Below are positions 12,001-25,700 of a stretch of 64,000 nucleotides of DNA, one piece after another. A program made the translations under genes and the position numbers. The notes beneath the pieces were generated by a model. It saw only the letters and a program-made list of their open reading frames with translations, was not told the origin of the DNA and made no database searches. Origin of the DNA: Rhabdornis inornatus (lineage: Eukaryota; Chordata; Aves; Passeriformes; Rhabdornithidae); the NCBI GenBank assembly GCA_013397075.1, contig VWZS01000654.1, forward strand, positions 2,464,636 to 2,528,635, read 5' to 3'. Each line of letters begins with the position of its first letter. Position 1 is the first letter of the stretch.

Positions 12001-12879
12001 GCATATTGGTTTTCTTACTACAACTAACAAGAGAAAGAGAACTGTCACACCCTCTTGTAATGATGATATGACTTGATTCAGGAATTTACTCATGGAACAA
12101 AATTTTTTGGTAAGGCAAAAACTTTTAAGGGCTAAGGATCTGCCTTTTGAAAAGACAACTGACTTTTAATGTCTCTACTAAAACCAGAAGCAATTGCAAT
12201 GAGAAACTATTATTTAAAAGGTTTTTCTTCTGTCTTTGGTTTTAAACTGGTGAAAATGCTTCATTATATATCATGGTATTGTTTGGGTGGTTTCTTTTTT
12301 TTAGGTAGTATTTTGTTTGTTACACATTTGTTTAGCAAGTTTTTATATGTTGCATACAGACATCACCCTCTTCAATCTATGGCATTGGCAGCAGGTGGAG
12401 CAGAGAATTAAGTCTTTCACACACTAACATTTGAATTCCCTGTGACAGTACAAGCCAAGACCTAGGGTAAGCTTTGATTTACTGAGACGTGTTAATTTGG
12501 TATAATGCTAACAGAAGGTGTAACATAATGCTCTAAACAAATGCCAGATGGGTGTTTGTTTTCTTTGAATACGACAGTTTAAAGGCAGTGATATGCTCTT
12601 TTGTAGTTTTGTTTCATGATTTCATATATTAGTGAGGTATACTGCAGACTTTGATATAAGAGAAAGGGACAGGCAATAGATTTCCACTAGAACAGCGTAT
12701 TTTAGAGACTCTAGTAAAAAAGTATGGCATAAACAATAAATCAAAGCTGGTCTTCAGTTTATGGAACATCCGGTTATTTCTTTATTAGGAAGTATGTGTT
12801 CTATGAAACTGTCTAGAATTATTGGTCACTATAATTATCCTCTTATATGTGCAAAGAAAAACCCACCACTGGGAGCAGA
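9042..12879. other. Intronic DNA next to exon 2, nothing recognised
   Basis: AT-rich sequence without recognisable repeats or exons apart from short purine runs. An 80-codon hydrophobic frame on the plus strand at 12169-12411 has no family resemblance I can name and no supporting signals. Confidence 0.45.
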
Positions 12880-13775
12880 ATCCTAAAATCATTCAGAATT
12901 TAAGGGACCTTCAAGACCATTAAGTCCAACTGTTAACCCAGCACTGCCAAGTCCACCACTAAACCACATTCCTCAGCACCACATCGACACCCCTTCTGAA
13001 TACCTCCAGGGGTAGTGATTTCACCACTTCCCTGGGCAGCCTGTTCCAGTGCTTGACAACCCTTTCAATGCAAATTTTTTTCCTAATATTTAATCTAAAC
13101 CCACCTTAGCACAACTTGAGTCCATTTTACTCTTGCCCCTTACCTTGTTACCTGGGAGGAGAGACCAACCCCTGGCTACAACCTCCTTTCAGGTAGTTTT
13201 AGAGAGCAATAAAGTGTCCCCTGAGCCTATTTTCTTCAGGTTAAACACCCCCAACTCCCTCAGCTGCCTCCTTCCCCAGCTCTGTTACCCTTCTCTGGAC
13301 ATGCTCCAGCATCTCAGTGTCTTTCTTGTAGAGAGAGGACACATGGGATTCACCAGTGCTGAGTACAGGGGAATGGTCACTGCCCTGGTCCTGCTGGCCA
13401 CACTATTGCTGATACAGGCCAGGATTCCATTGGCCTTCTTGGCCACCTGGGCACACACTGGATCATGGTCAGCCACTGTGGACCAGCACCACCAGGTCCT
13501 TTTCCACTGGGCAGATTCCCAGCCCCTGCTACCAACCTCTGGGGCTGCCTGGGGTTGTGGTGACTCCACGTGCAGGACCCAGGACTTGGCTTTGTTGAAC
13601 CTCACACACTTGGCTTCAGTCCATCAATCCAGCCTGTCCAGAACCCTTTGCAGAGCCTTCCTGCCCTCCAGCAGATCAATGGTCCCATTCAACTTGGTGT
13701 TGTCTGTAGACTGAGGGGGCATTCCATCCCCTTGTCCAGATCACTGACAAAGATATTAAACAGGACTTGCCTGAA
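12880..13775 (-). repeat. CR1 LINE, about 0.9 kb, minus strand
   Basis: On the plus strand this reads as reverse-complement CR1, from the 3' tail region ('aagggaccttcaagaccatt', about 12902) through 'cagcctgttccagtgcttga' (about 13038), 'ttaccttgttacctgggag', 'ccttctctggacatgctcca' (about 13289), 'gccttcttggccacctgggc' (about 13432) and up to 'aaagatattaaacaggactt' (about 13750), where it is 5' truncated. The 193-codon plus-strand frame at 13133-13714 and the 106-codon minus frame at 13285-13605 fall wholly inside it and are CR1 artefacts. Confidence 0.9.
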
Positions 13776-14555
13776 GAAGAACGCTGGACTCACAAGAACA
13801 AAAGCTTAGTATGTGAAAAGGACCTTGAGATTGTGGCTAAGTGACTTGCAGACTCCTGGACTGGAACAGAACTCTGTTCTTGGCCCTACATCTACAACTA
13901 TGAGTTAGTGCTGGAAGCCACATTTGCAGGAAGTGAATTTTAGGCTTATTAGGCAGATCTCTGTTGTTGACATAGACTTACTGAAAAGAGGTACCTAAGT
14001 AACGCTGTAGTTTTTGAGATCATTATTTTGGCATGCTTGGCAACTAGGCATGAATGTAACCCAAAACAAAACCTCCACTTTTTCTGCACGCTCACTCTTC
14101 TCCTTCTGGTTAAATATGGGAACACCAGTCCTTGCTGCAAGTTTGGTGCCTTGAGTTTGCCAATAGACTACTGGTGCAAAAGTTCTGTGCTGTTAAAAGC
14201 TGAGTGAAAAGGCCTGAGGTTTGTAACCCCCTGGGTGCACAGTTTTGCTTGCCTGTGGCTTCCTTCTTCTGGTGCTGGTGGGAACGGTGGTGGTTCTCTG
14301 TTGCCACCTAGTGCAGGAGCCACAGTAGAGACAGCACACTGCATCACCTAGCACGGCAGGAGGAAAATGCCAGCTGCTGGTTCTTCCAAAGAAAAACACT
14401 AATCATTAATCAGATACTACATTTACGGGGTGATACATACTTTTCTGGGCTTCTGATACTTTCTGAGATTGCAGGAACTTTCCCAGTATTGGGTATTTTC
14501 AGAGAGAAAAGGGGAAGCAGAAGAGGCAAGACAGGTTCTACTACTAGAAATTTCA
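13776..14555. other. Intronic DNA, nothing recognised
   Basis: No exon, RNA gene or known repeat was identified. Slightly more GC-rich than the surrounding intron near 14.2-14.3 kb. Confidence 0.4.
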
Positions 14556-14635
14556 CTGTTGCCTAGTGGTTAGGACACTTCCATGATAGAAGAATCTTTC
14601 TTTGAAAAAGACTTGAGTTAATGTCTCCCATAGTC
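14556..14635 (+). repeat. Possible tRNA-derived SINE relic (box A-like)
   Basis: The segment 'gcctagtggttaggacac' at 14561-14578 resembles the A box and D-arm start of tRNA-derived heads, as in MIR-type SINEs. A weaker B box-like 'gagttaatgtctccc' lies about 45 bases later, roughly the spacing expected in a tRNA head. The acceptor stem does not pair well and the B box is degenerate, so it is not a working tRNA gene. It could also be chance similarity. Confidence 0.35.
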
Positions 14636-15499
14636 CCCAGAGAGTGCCCTACTCACCAGCCCTGCTGCTCTTCTGGGGTTAGCGTGCTTGTCTCTTTCTA
14701 GGTTATGTTCAAGAATTTCAGCCTAGAATCAGAATACACAGGTTACCACTTGTATTGTAGAGTGCTCTTTATCAGTATGCTCGTAAAAAAAAAAAAGTAA
14801 AAAATCCTTCTCATGATTTAACAGCTCTGGGAAACTGAGATAGACAGGTGCAGGAACTCTCCAAGACACTGATTAGTAAGAACACTCCAGGTTCTTGAAC
14901 CTGGCTCTTATTTCTCTGTTAGATAATACCACCTCTGTTTGGCAGCACTGGTCCAGCTTTCTTCTCCCAGATGACATCATAGTGGCATACTGGTGCTGAG
15001 TGATGGAGCCAATAGAAGAGCTAGAGCTATTAAATAAGGTTAGCTGTATTAAAGCAAACAGAAGGGAGTAGTTGCCGCACTAGGTAGTAAATCCTCAACA
15101 GATTTTGCAGATGTAAAAATTTTACTTGTGTTCAAAGGAAGACTGGAAAAGTACTAGTAAGAGTATTTATTTGAAGTACTACATTTGAAGGTTACTTGAC
15201 AGACATGCTAGGATGGAAGGAATCACAAGTAGTAATAATACAGAAGCATCATGCAGGGTTGCTCTGTTCTCTTTCTCTCCTCAGTGCCTGCCTTCTTCCA
15301 TTTGCTGTTAAAGACTGAGTATGAGTATAGCTATGCCTTATTCTGTGTGTCCAGCCATCTGAAACTGAGCTGCATTTTGCAGCAGGCTCAGGGGAGAAGA
15401 TCCCTTATATCCATTCAGTGAAGTCACTTCACTAACAGTGAAGTGGACACCTCCCCTTGAGGATAGCCTAGGATGGAAAAGGCCCATGTTGTTGCTGAG
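14636..15499. other. Intronic DNA, nothing recognised
   Basis: Holds a short poly-A run near 14784-14796 and otherwise unique-looking sequence. No exon or repeat family recognised. Confidence 0.4.
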
Positions 15500-15770
15500 A
15501 GAATCATAGATTGTAGAATCATAGAATGGTTGGAGTTGAAAGGTACCTTAAGCATCATGTTGTTCCAACCCCCCTACTATGGACAGGGACACCTCCCACT
15601 GGATCAGATTGGTCAGTGCTCCACCCTGGCCCTGAACACTTCCAGGCTTAGGGCATCCACATTTTCTCTGGGCAACCTGTGCCAGTGCCTGACCACCCTC
15701 ACAGTAAAGAATCTCTTACTGATATCTAATACAAGTCTACCCTCTTTAGTTTAAAATCTCCCATTTTTCA
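15500..15770 (-). repeat. CR1 LINE 3' end, minus strand
   Basis: Starts with two copies of the CR1 terminal unit (ATCATAGA...GAATCATAGAATGG) and continues 'ttggagttgaaaggtacctt', 'ccactggatcagattggtca' and 'ctgtgccagtgcctgaccac', all reverse-complement CR1. It is 5' truncated near 15770. Its good match to the CR1 tail suggests a relatively young copy. Confidence 0.92.
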
Positions 15771-17807
15771 GTTCAGATGTCACATGGGGAGTGAAGCTAA
15801 GGTGTTCACTTTGAGGGCTCAGCACTAAGGGCACCACTGGCAGCCCAGCCTCAGAACCTCCGATTGCTGAGCACAATCACTAAATAACAACAAAAACTGA
15901 CTGTTTTTTCACTGATTCATGAAAGAAGTCATGCTTTCTATATCTGCCAGTACATATCAGCTTAATTTTCTTCCCTTGAAGTAATCACAGCTATTGATTG
16001 CTTCAACTAAGAAAGAATAGGAAACCTAGTTGTACAACTGCAAGTATGAAAACTCATTTACTGCTGACAAAGGGGCTAATACGAAAAGCTGTAAAATACA
16101 TCAGGTGCAATCTAGTTAGATCCTGTTAAGAGCTGGGCAACCTATAATTTTTAATAACTTTTTTTTTTCCAGTGTCCCAGCACTATATTGTATGTCATAG
16201 AAAAAAGGTGAAATATGTAGGATTTTATAAGATGTTGCTTTGTGAAAGAAACAAACAAAAACCCTACGCAAAACTTGTTCCAGATCAACCATAAAAGATT
16301 AAAGTGTGGAAGTAAACAAAGTAAGGATATTTCACTTCTAAAAAGTCTGTAAAAAATTTATTATGCCCTGACAGATTTTAATTTATATTGTATGAAACAC
16401 CAGTTCATTCTATTGCCTTCATCATAACTTTTATCTTTGCTACTGTCTTTAAACTGTATTTGTGTCAAAGGAAATTCTGTTGATTTTTTGTTACTGTAAG
16501 AAAACATTGATTGAGTCTTTAGAATAATTTAACTTTCACCTTCTTTTAGAATAAAAGACATGAAATTGAAAAATGAAAATAATTTTGTTCAAACTAAAAC
16601 AATGTTTTGTTTTGTTAAGCTGTTTGGTTTGTGTTTTTTTTTAATATTTGCTAGCAGATTAGTTGAATTTAAAAAACCAAACAAACCAACAAATCTCAGA
16701 CATTAAATTGTTCTATTTTAAAATATAAGGCCTAAGATATTACTGAAGATACTCAGGCTAGCTATCAGGCTGGTATATAAAGTGAATAAAATGGGAGACT
16801 ATTGGGGACTATGGGACACACTCAGGACCAATTTTCCAAGAGATTTGATGAGCCATGATATGGTGCATCGTGTAGTTTAGCCCTGCAGACCAATTTAAAC
16901 GGCCCAGAACTTTTTGACCAGTGTAAATATTGGCATCTCTTCTTACAGAACCGAAGTCATGCAAGGGGCAATTTCCACAGTGGTTTGCTCAACTGCTCCA
17001 TAGGGCTGCAGGTGAAGAACTCGCAGCCTGTGACAGCTACTTGTCAACTGATTCCATCTGCAAAAAGAAACCAAATCTAAGCCCATTATTCCTGCCATGT
17101 ACTTCTGGGTGCTCCCCTGTGTTTGACTCCCAGACACGGTGGAGGATCCTGGATTTTTATAAAATAGGATCTGATACACTGCGGTAAATAGAATACACAG
17201 GAACATCTAATTGGAAAACACTTATGTTGACAGTATGCCAATGATTCGAACAACATATGGAGTCCCTTCATTATAATCTTCTTTTCTTCTCTTGTTTCCT
17301 GTTGCACCAAGGAAGAAAATAGATGATACTTGATGAAATTGGCCATTATATCCTCTCAATAAAGAAAAGTCTTACCCTTTCTGTTCTGAGTTTTTGGAGG
17401 GCCTCATTCATTACTGTACATGCATAGGGAGACAAATGTCTTCAGAAGCCGTTGACAGTCTCTGCCATCTGCTTCTTTTGGAAACAAGGTCTTAAAGCAA
17501 AGTACAGTGACATGATTCATCTTATAATGATACTCACAGGTTTGTAAACAGCATGTGAACAGATGAATAAATAAAATGCTTTTACAGAAGATGATTGTGT
17601 ATTCTCTTCTAAAGTATAAGCTGCTTTGTGTTCCAACTCAATACAGACAAAGTGTGTAATGATCATTTGCTGAATCAAGGTCTTTTCTGAGAGCCAGTAA
17701 AAGCCTTGAAAAATGACAAGACAACAACTGTGCTGTGGCTGGGCCTGCAAGTCATGATATTGTTGAGATAGGTAAATGAGGGGTGATAGGCATGCAACCA
17801 ATATAGC
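15771..17807. other. Intronic DNA, nothing recognised
   Basis: AT-rich with several homopolymer runs. Open frames near 16.9-17.3 kb occur on both strands over the same bases and show no domain features. Confidence 0.4.
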
Positions 17808-17975
17808 CATAGAATCATGAAAGTTGGATTTGTTCTCTGGAGTTCGTCTAGTCCAACACTCCCATGCAAAGAGGGATAGACTACAGTGGGTTCAGGGCCA
17901 TGTCCAGTCAGCCTCTCACTGTCTACAGCCACAGAGACTCAACAACCTCTCAGGGTGACCTGTTCTAGTAAGGAA
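17808..17975 (-). repeat. Diverged CR1 LINE 3' end, minus strand
   Basis: The order of short matches follows reverse-complement CR1: 'agaatcatgaaagttgga', 'tctggagttcgtctagtccaa', 'ccatgtccagtcagcctc', 'caacaacctctcagggtgac' and 'ctgttctagta'. Divergence is high, so this is an older copy than the one at 15.5 kb. Confidence 0.7.
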
Positions 17976-20900
17976 TCAGTGTCCAGGATATTTATTGTTT
18001 TCACTAGGGAATAGAGAGGAAAGATGCTGTCAATTTTGTGACAGATGAGGGGTCTACTTGATTTACTAAATAGCAGTGGATACTTAAGATCATACCTGTT
18101 ACTATGCATGCCTCTGCATAGTCATTACTACCAGACAATGTCATTAACAGTGAGCTAGACTTGCTTGGTCAGAAGAAGAGACCCCAGTGCAGATTAGAAT
18201 AGATGGGGCTATGTATTCCTTATACTTCTGCCTTTGGATCCTTTGTGACAGCAGAACCTTTTGAAAAATCTTTGACTGGACAAAATAGCCTGAGCTAAAC
18301 AGAGAACTTGGACCAATAAACATTTCCAGACCAGTAAATCTACAGACATGTAAAGGTACAGAACTCTGGGGGAGTGAAGTGTGAAGTGTGGCAAGGGCTG
18401 CACAGAAAGAGGTAGGAGGCACCAGCTCCTAGCAAAATCGTTTTCAGAAAGCAATTGCCATGGGCTTTAGCAAGGCTAGAATGTTCCTCCTTGCCTAGAT
18501 ACTCGCATGCTAGGTTCAGCTTACCTCAGCTGCAGAATCCTGTTCCACATGCTACTTTGATGACCTTTGAGCATTGTGAGCTGTGCAACCAGCCCTTCAG
18601 ACCAGCCCCTTATGGCTGATATACCACTAGCTGATACACCACTGAGTGACCTGGTGACCTGTGATCCAGAAAGAGAGCTGTAGGTGACTTCTGTCTGCCT
18701 AACCTACTGAGTCACACCTCTCTTACTCTGTGAATACGCTTGCAAACTGCACCGAACCAATATAATTTTTTACTAAGTCAGGCTCAAATGGAAATCACTA
18801 TATATATATTTCATGAGAATGTTTCAGGGTGTTTGAAGGTCACCTACTTCACTATTTTGTTTGCTCTCCATAAGCAGAGCAGATATTCTTGCTTCATCTT
18901 TAACCAGGAAGCTGACTGTACAGCAAGTTTTACAGTCTTTATGGTCCTAGCCTACCAGATGTTTTGTAAGAGTGACTAAAGAGGATTGTATTGTTTTCAG
19001 ATTGTCTAACCAAAGGCATAATTACAGGACCTCAGATTAGTTAATTTTTCTTCTACTTTGAAACAACAGATGCCCAGTGCTGCAACTGGACTCTGGATTA
19101 TGTAGTTGAGGTTTCATACCGAACACCATAATCATAGGTAGAATCTTACAAACTCTTTCAACCCACTTACCAGTAGATAATTTTTTCTAGGCAAATCAGT
19201 GTGGTTAAACCATCCTTTTACAAGACCTGCCTCAACATCTGATTAATATCTTGCACATTTTTCTTCTAATGACTGCAAATTGAAAAATAAAAAAAGAAAG
19301 GAAAGTCTTGCTTAGCATGAAAACTGATTCAGAAAGTAATCTTTTGTCCATAGGCTCTAACCCCACCTGTGAATATAATAACAAATACTTTTGCAGTCAC
19401 TTTGAAAATATCACAGGGAGACTCTTTGTCCTTGAGTAGGAGTGATATAAATTTCCACAGCACAACACTCACTTTCTGGCACTATATTTTATGCCAATAA
19501 AACACCTGGAGTATAATGGTGCACTGACTTGTGGCAGGGAAGTTTGAATTCTAAATATTCTTTCTGTCATGACCTCTAACATAACAAGACAAAGGCATAC
19601 GAAGATACTAGTCCCCTATTGATCAGATATTTTTTCCTCTGTAACAATCCAAAAATTACACCCTATGCCTTCCAGTGAGTAACAACTGATTTCAAGCAAG
19701 CTGGTGGGAATGTTTAGTCTCTTGAATATATTCCCAAGACTCTTAAGAACCTTAAGTGGCAGTTCACAAAAAGGAGGGATGGACAACTCCCAGCTGGCAC
19801 ATAGTGACTATGCTACTTGCACATCTTACTTGTCTTGTAGAAAAGCAGCACGTTTTAATACAACAGCCTTTTATTTGTCAGTAGAAAATCTGATTAGGGT
19901 TGACTACTTCTAAGAACATATTTTAAAAGTCCTAAGGAATATAGCTCTAATGAATTTCACCATGGACAGGATCTGCACAGAATGGGCATCTTGAATAGAC
20001 ACTTTTTTCATTAAACTATGTGGATAATATTCAATAAGTAGGTTATTTTTACTTGGATAAAAATTAGGACATAAAAATACCTAGATTGATTATTACTACA
20101 TATATTCATAGGTGACAGCCATCTCACAAAAGGTTCTTTTCCCTATTTGCACTCAAATGAAACGCTGTATATGCTTGAATTATTTGGGAAAATGGAACTG
20201 GCTTTAGAATGAGAGGACACTGAGAATTTCAGGCAGTATTGGAGCAAATAATGGAGACACAAAGATGCCTCTTATTGGTTCCTGTCTTCTTTGCAGTGAT
20301 ACATTTTACAATTTGCTGATAGTTCTAAACTTACAGTTAGTTAATATAATTATATTTGCAAGGGCTGAGATACCAAGTGGATATTTTTCCTGTTAGTCAG
20401 ACTGTTAGCTCCAGTAGCTGCATGTGATATCTTCTGACAACAATTGTTGCCTACGTTGTGCAAATATGGCAATCTAAACCAACAGGTAAGCAGATGCTGT
20501 TCTATAGCAAAAGGATGACAATATTTATGGAACCATTATATAAATTATTACCTTCATAAGGTATTTAAACATTGCAACTGATCCAGGTCCATAAAAAACA
20601 GGTAAAAGATTTAGTAAGTCTGTCAGAAGGGTTATGTTTTTTCTGCAGACATAATTTAAGCAGAATTTATTAAACAATGCAATCAAATACCTCTACAATT
20701 AATAAATAATTTAGAAAATAATCCCAATGATCAAGATTCTAGCCATTTGATGAACATGTTTAGGGTGTTTTTATCTGTTTTCATATCAAGACCTAGCTGT
20801 CCCATGTGCAGCTGAAATGTCAGGAAAATGCTGACTCTCTGATATAGCTCAGTCCTTATCAGTATGGGGATCAAAAGTAAAACTGAAGATTATAAAGCAG

Positions 20901-23900
20901 CTGCTGTTGTTAGGGAGGACACACCACAGCGATTTAGACATGTTTCTGTGGGATTTTGCTGTCAGGAAATCTGTTTTATTCCCATATCAAGGTGGAAGGT
21001 TAAAAAGCAGAACAAGTGCTCAGATTGATTTTTAGGAAGATGACAATTGCCGTAGTATTAGCATTCCTTTCTGCAAATGAAAAAATGGTTTTACCAGCTC
21101 AGGGTAACATGGCTGTTTTCATATGTATTCTTGGGAGCAAGGCAATAGCCAGTCTGTGTCAAGGTACCAATATGAACTTGTAAAGGATAACTTCTAAGAA
21201 GCTAAAATCTGAAGCATATCTGAAGATAGCGGTACTCATAATAGATCTGAATTGGAGTAGGAGTAGAATTTACTCCTAGAGGCAGAGAATGGGTTGTCAC
21301 TGATTTAATGGAATGAGAGCAGTCTCCTATAACATCCTCAACACAATGATTCAAGTCACCTGATGAATATATATCTGCTAAGAATAGATGAAAACATTAG
21401 TTTTTTAAGATGAATTGTCCTAGCTCTCTGTGGGGAGATTTGGTCTCTTAGCCCTGGCTGATTGTGCCAAAGAGCACCATGAATCCTTGAATTGCTTCTG
21501 CTGGTCCATCCAAGAATAGAGCTTTACTGCAGAGAGGTCATTCCTCATGCAGTCAGTGCATCTTGCAAAAGGAATGTCAGTCCAGAGTCCAGGAGAGAGC
21601 TGGCAGGAAAGGGAGTGCTCCTAAGATGCACTGGAACTGCCATAATAGAGCTGCTAAGAGCTCCTTCGAATTTCCTGTATCTGAGAGCATGTTTGCGTTG
21701 GTTATTTCAGGGAGATGAAGGGTAACTTAGTCATACTCTGAGCTGAAAAAAAAAAAAAAAAGAAAAAAAGGCAAAAGCAATGGGACTCTGTTAGACTAGG
21801 CCTTATGGAGAGCCTGAATACAGTGTTGCAGGAGAAGCATGGCACTAACAGCATCCTTTGGTTTTCCTTCCCTCGAAACATGGGTAGAGTGGACTTGTGC
21901 CAAATGAAATACACAACATAAATGCATCCTTAGATTCTTCTTTACAAATTCAAGAAAACATACAGCTCAAATAAATCCTTATCATTCTATTTACTCTAAG
22001 ATAAGCATACCAATAGCTCCACTTACTAAGTGGAATAGGACTTAATATTACATTCTAAAATAAGAGTATCTTGGGCCTGATCTTGGCATTAAACTTCCTA
22101 TTTGCTTATCAATAAATGGAATACTTACTGTACAGGATAAAAGTAAATGATAATTAGAACAATGATAACTTGGAAATAACGTATTGCCAAGTGCTTCAAA
22201 GGAGGTTACAAAATACCCTATTTCTGCAGAATAACCTGCCCCAAGTTACAATTTTACCCATAACAGGATTCCCTGTGATGCAGATTGATAGAGAAGTTAT
22301 TTTTCTACTTTATGAAGTTTCTGTACTCCTAAATACTTCTTTCAATCCCATCCCTCTAGGCTCACAATTACCTTACGAACTTCCTATTTCTGAAATACTT
22401 TAAAATTCTGTATCCTTTAGATTTTTTTCTCTTCTAGAAGAATCTTAGGTTTCCACTTTTCACTTTTTTCCAAATTTACCTGTAAGATTTGCCTCCTTTG
22501 TTAAAGAAATTTTCATATTGTGCAAATTAGTAATACTGGTTTTTCACTTTGTTCTTCTACTTTTAGAATTACTTACACGCTAACGAAGTTAGAGTTATTG
22601 TTTCCTAAGTAACTTTGAAGACTTATTTTCTCATTTGGTTACTGTTTGAACCAAGTCTCAAAAAAAAAGAGGATTAAATTGGTGATGAACTTATTCTGCT
22701 TCCTCTCCAAGAAAAGAAGCATAATTAGAAGTATGAGATGAGTCACGGGCACATGACTGAATAGTTCTAGAAGTTATATAGAAAGATTTGGAGTATCGAT
22801 CATTTGGAGGTATTTTCTCGGAAGAGGTTTTGTATCTTCATGGACAGACTTCACCTAAGCATATGGGATACCAGCTTGCAATCCAAGTTGGCAGAATGAA
22901 AAAAAAGAAGTTGAGAGATGGGAAGAGAGCTTGAGAAGAAACCATATAGTTTCTTCATTTAACACCCAGGGCAAGGGAATTTTGGCTTCAGGAAGGTGGT
23001 GGCAAAAAATATAGAAAATAGGAGCTCAAACATTGTGGAGTTCAACTGAAGTGGTAATATAAAAAGCAGTAGAGTCAGTTAAAGGGTGCAGGAACCTATG
23101 CAATAAAATAGGGCATCCAAGCCCAGTGAGAAATAAAAATAAAATTTTATGGAAACAATTCTGTTAGAATGGAATTGCGCTGGTGACCAGAGAAGAGAAA
23201 TACTAACCAAAAGGTCTATTGTCTTCATAAAAGAAGGGAAATGAAGAGATATGGAGAGACACAGAGAGAGAGAGAGAGAGGATATCCTGGTAAAAGCCAA
23301 AATTGCATTGGGGAAGAGTTGTAAAGACAATGTGCAGTGAAGAATGCAGAAACCTGAAATAGGATGAGAACGCCTCCCTTTTAGTAGGAAAACACTAATG
23401 GAGCCAATTTAACATCAGGATAATGCAGGTCCTCATATGTAAAGGGGAAAATAAGCACAGAAATGGCAGCTGAGTTCTGGATATACACCCAGCAGATTTC
23501 TCCAATTCAGAGTCTATTTGCCAATGTACCCTAGCCTTTGTTTTCGTAAAGAACAAAGACATCCCTGAAGAGCCTGCCATAGAAAATAAGGTTGAACTGA
23601 AAGCAGATGAGATTATTTTGGTTAAATTAAATAGAAGAATAAACAAAGCAGACTAAGAAGGGGGCTTGCACATTTTGATAAATAAAAGAAGCTAATTAGC
23701 AAAGTGAAGTCAGCTGTATTGAGGAGCTTAGGGACTTGAATGTGGAGGAAGGTTGGCATTTCTTCATATTAAAGGTACAAAAATATTCTCTGTAACTTGC
23801 ATCCAAAAGAGAGAAAAACACAAGAAAAGTTCCAGATCTAGATGGAGAAGAAGTTGTCTCAGTAAGGATACTGGGGGCAAGAAATGAGGCTAGAAGTAAA

Positions 23901-24689
23901 AGATATGTCCACCAAAGAAAACTGCTAGAGAGAGCAAAAATGGATAAAATGGAAACTGAAAACCCCCCTGAACTTCTTTGACTTTGCAAAGACTTCTAAA
24001 ATGACTAAAATGCCCTCTCAGCACAGTGAAAAAAGAGGAAAGAAAAGACAAGTTACTGGGGGAGGGGGACCCTGAAAATCGAGTTAAAATGGCTCCTGGT
24101 TAGAAGAAAGATTTTGCTAGACCTTTTAATAAGGACAACAGTGGTGGTCTTGGGGACAAGGCAGGCTGATACAGGTGAGGAATTAGCATATCTACAATAA
24201 AGCAAAAATATCTGAAAGATTGAATATACTTGATGGCAGGAATTTCTTAACATCTGTTATCTCAGAGATAGTGTTGTGCTCTGAAAGTATTGAGAGCTAC
24301 ATGTGGGACCTGTAAAAAGGGGCTGAAATGTTCTTTAGTCCTCACTGCCAGTAGGGAAGTGCAGATTTCTCTCAGGCTCGAGTGATTTGAGTTCTCTCAG
24401 AGCTTGGCTCCCACATGCATCCCAAAGAGCAGTGTTGCCATGACTCACTTGCAGCTGTGGTGCTCTCACACTTTACTACCCGTTTCCTCCTCCTTTGCTA
24501 TGGTGCTGCACAAATGCTGTTTCTTTTTGCATGAATGGTGCTCACAGTAAGTCAGAAAAGCAATTAGTCAGGGAGTACTAAGAAGAGTAAAACAGTGTTG
24601 CCACCTCTGGAAGATTAATTTGTCTGCCATGGAGTATGTGCTAACATGGCACCTGTATTCAAGGTGGGAAACTGTTGAAAAGGAAGAAT
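17976..24689. other. Intronic DNA, mostly unrecognised
   Basis: No exon or RNA gene identified. It holds a poly-A stretch at about 21747-21763 and a short AG microsatellite at 23263-23281. From about 22.9 to 24.3 kb the plus strand is notably purine-rich, which may reflect an ancient transposon too decayed for me to name. Confidence 0.4.
23263..23281. repeat. Short (AG)n microsatellite
   Basis: Nine AG units directly repeated. Short and perfect. Confidence 0.9.
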
Positions 24690-25700
24690 GAATCGAGAAA
24701 TCTTTAGGCTCTTAATCTCAATTGTAGCCAAGACTGAAAAGACAAACTCGGACGGATAGGAAAATTAAAGATGCATATAAAGACAAATGGAATAAAAGTC
24801 AATGTGAGCTTATACAAAGTGGCTGTACCAACTAATCTGATAATCTTTATTTAATAAAAGCTGGACTTGGACTTTCTGGATCTGGGAGGCTGCCCAAAAT
24901 AGATCTAGTCTTGGAATCACCGCGGCACCACTTACAGTCTGTTGCTACCAGTGCCTGGACAATGATGAAAGAAAATTGTTGGACCAGAGGGAGATAACCT
25001 ACATTGAACTAATTTTGTCTGTTTCAGAAGTATTACATCACAAAACACAAAGAGAACTAATGAAATTTTGTGATAATACAAAGTTGAGAGCCTCCACTCA
25101 TACATGGAAACCTCAAGATCTTTTTTTGCTTGAGGACTAAAAGACCAGAAAGTGGATGGAGTATAATAACATGAGATATGAGGTCAGGTACTGAAGGAAT
25201 AATTGTGTAACAAAAAAAAGAAAGAAGAGCTGCATCAGCAAGTGACTGCACCAAGAACAATCACCTATATGATGCTACCACATAAAAGGAAAATGTGGCT
25301 TCAAGGCATACCAGGTCCATTTTGTCCATCCAGGAAAGAACAGAACAGAATAGAATGTTAATATTTTCTTGAGGGTATTGATGGCACTTCATCTGCACTA
25401 CTGTGAACCGGTCAGTTTTCTGTTTAAGACATTAATTTAGTTTGGATAAGTGATTTTAAAGGCTTTAAAAACCCAGGAAAATGAAGGGCAGAGCTACTTA
25501 GAGGAAACTAAAAGTATTTAACTTGTTCACTACGGGGGAAAAAAAAAGGCTGAGGGGTAAACGTGTTTACTCCCCATTAATATTGCACAAAAGTTCTCAA
25601 CAGGTGGAGAAAAAATCCATTTAAATAAAATGACAATTGCAATTCTACAAATAAAGATATCCACTCTGAGTAAGCAACTAATAATCACAAAGTTAAAATA
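24690..25700 (+). repeat. Ancient CR1-like LINE remnant
   Basis: Scattered but colinear matches to an old CR1 reverse-transcriptase region on the plus strand: 'caaatggaataaaagtcaat' (about 24784), 'aataaaagctggacttg' (about 24854), 'ctaatgaaattttgtgataa' (about 25058) followed by 'tacaaagttgagagcctcca', and 'ggcacttcatctgcactact' (about 25383). Large parts are deleted or changed. It is much older than the 15.5 kb copy, and the edges are uncertain. Confidence 0.6.

Noticed and set aside
12169..12411. Hydrophobic 80-codon frame that might be a membrane protein
   Set aside because: T-rich DNA yields Phe/Leu-rich frames by chance. No splice sites, promoter or family resemblance.
13133..13714. 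193-codon plus-strand frame, the longest besides the receptor exon
   Set aside because: It lies entirely within a minus-strand CR1 copy and reads the antisense of transposon sequence.
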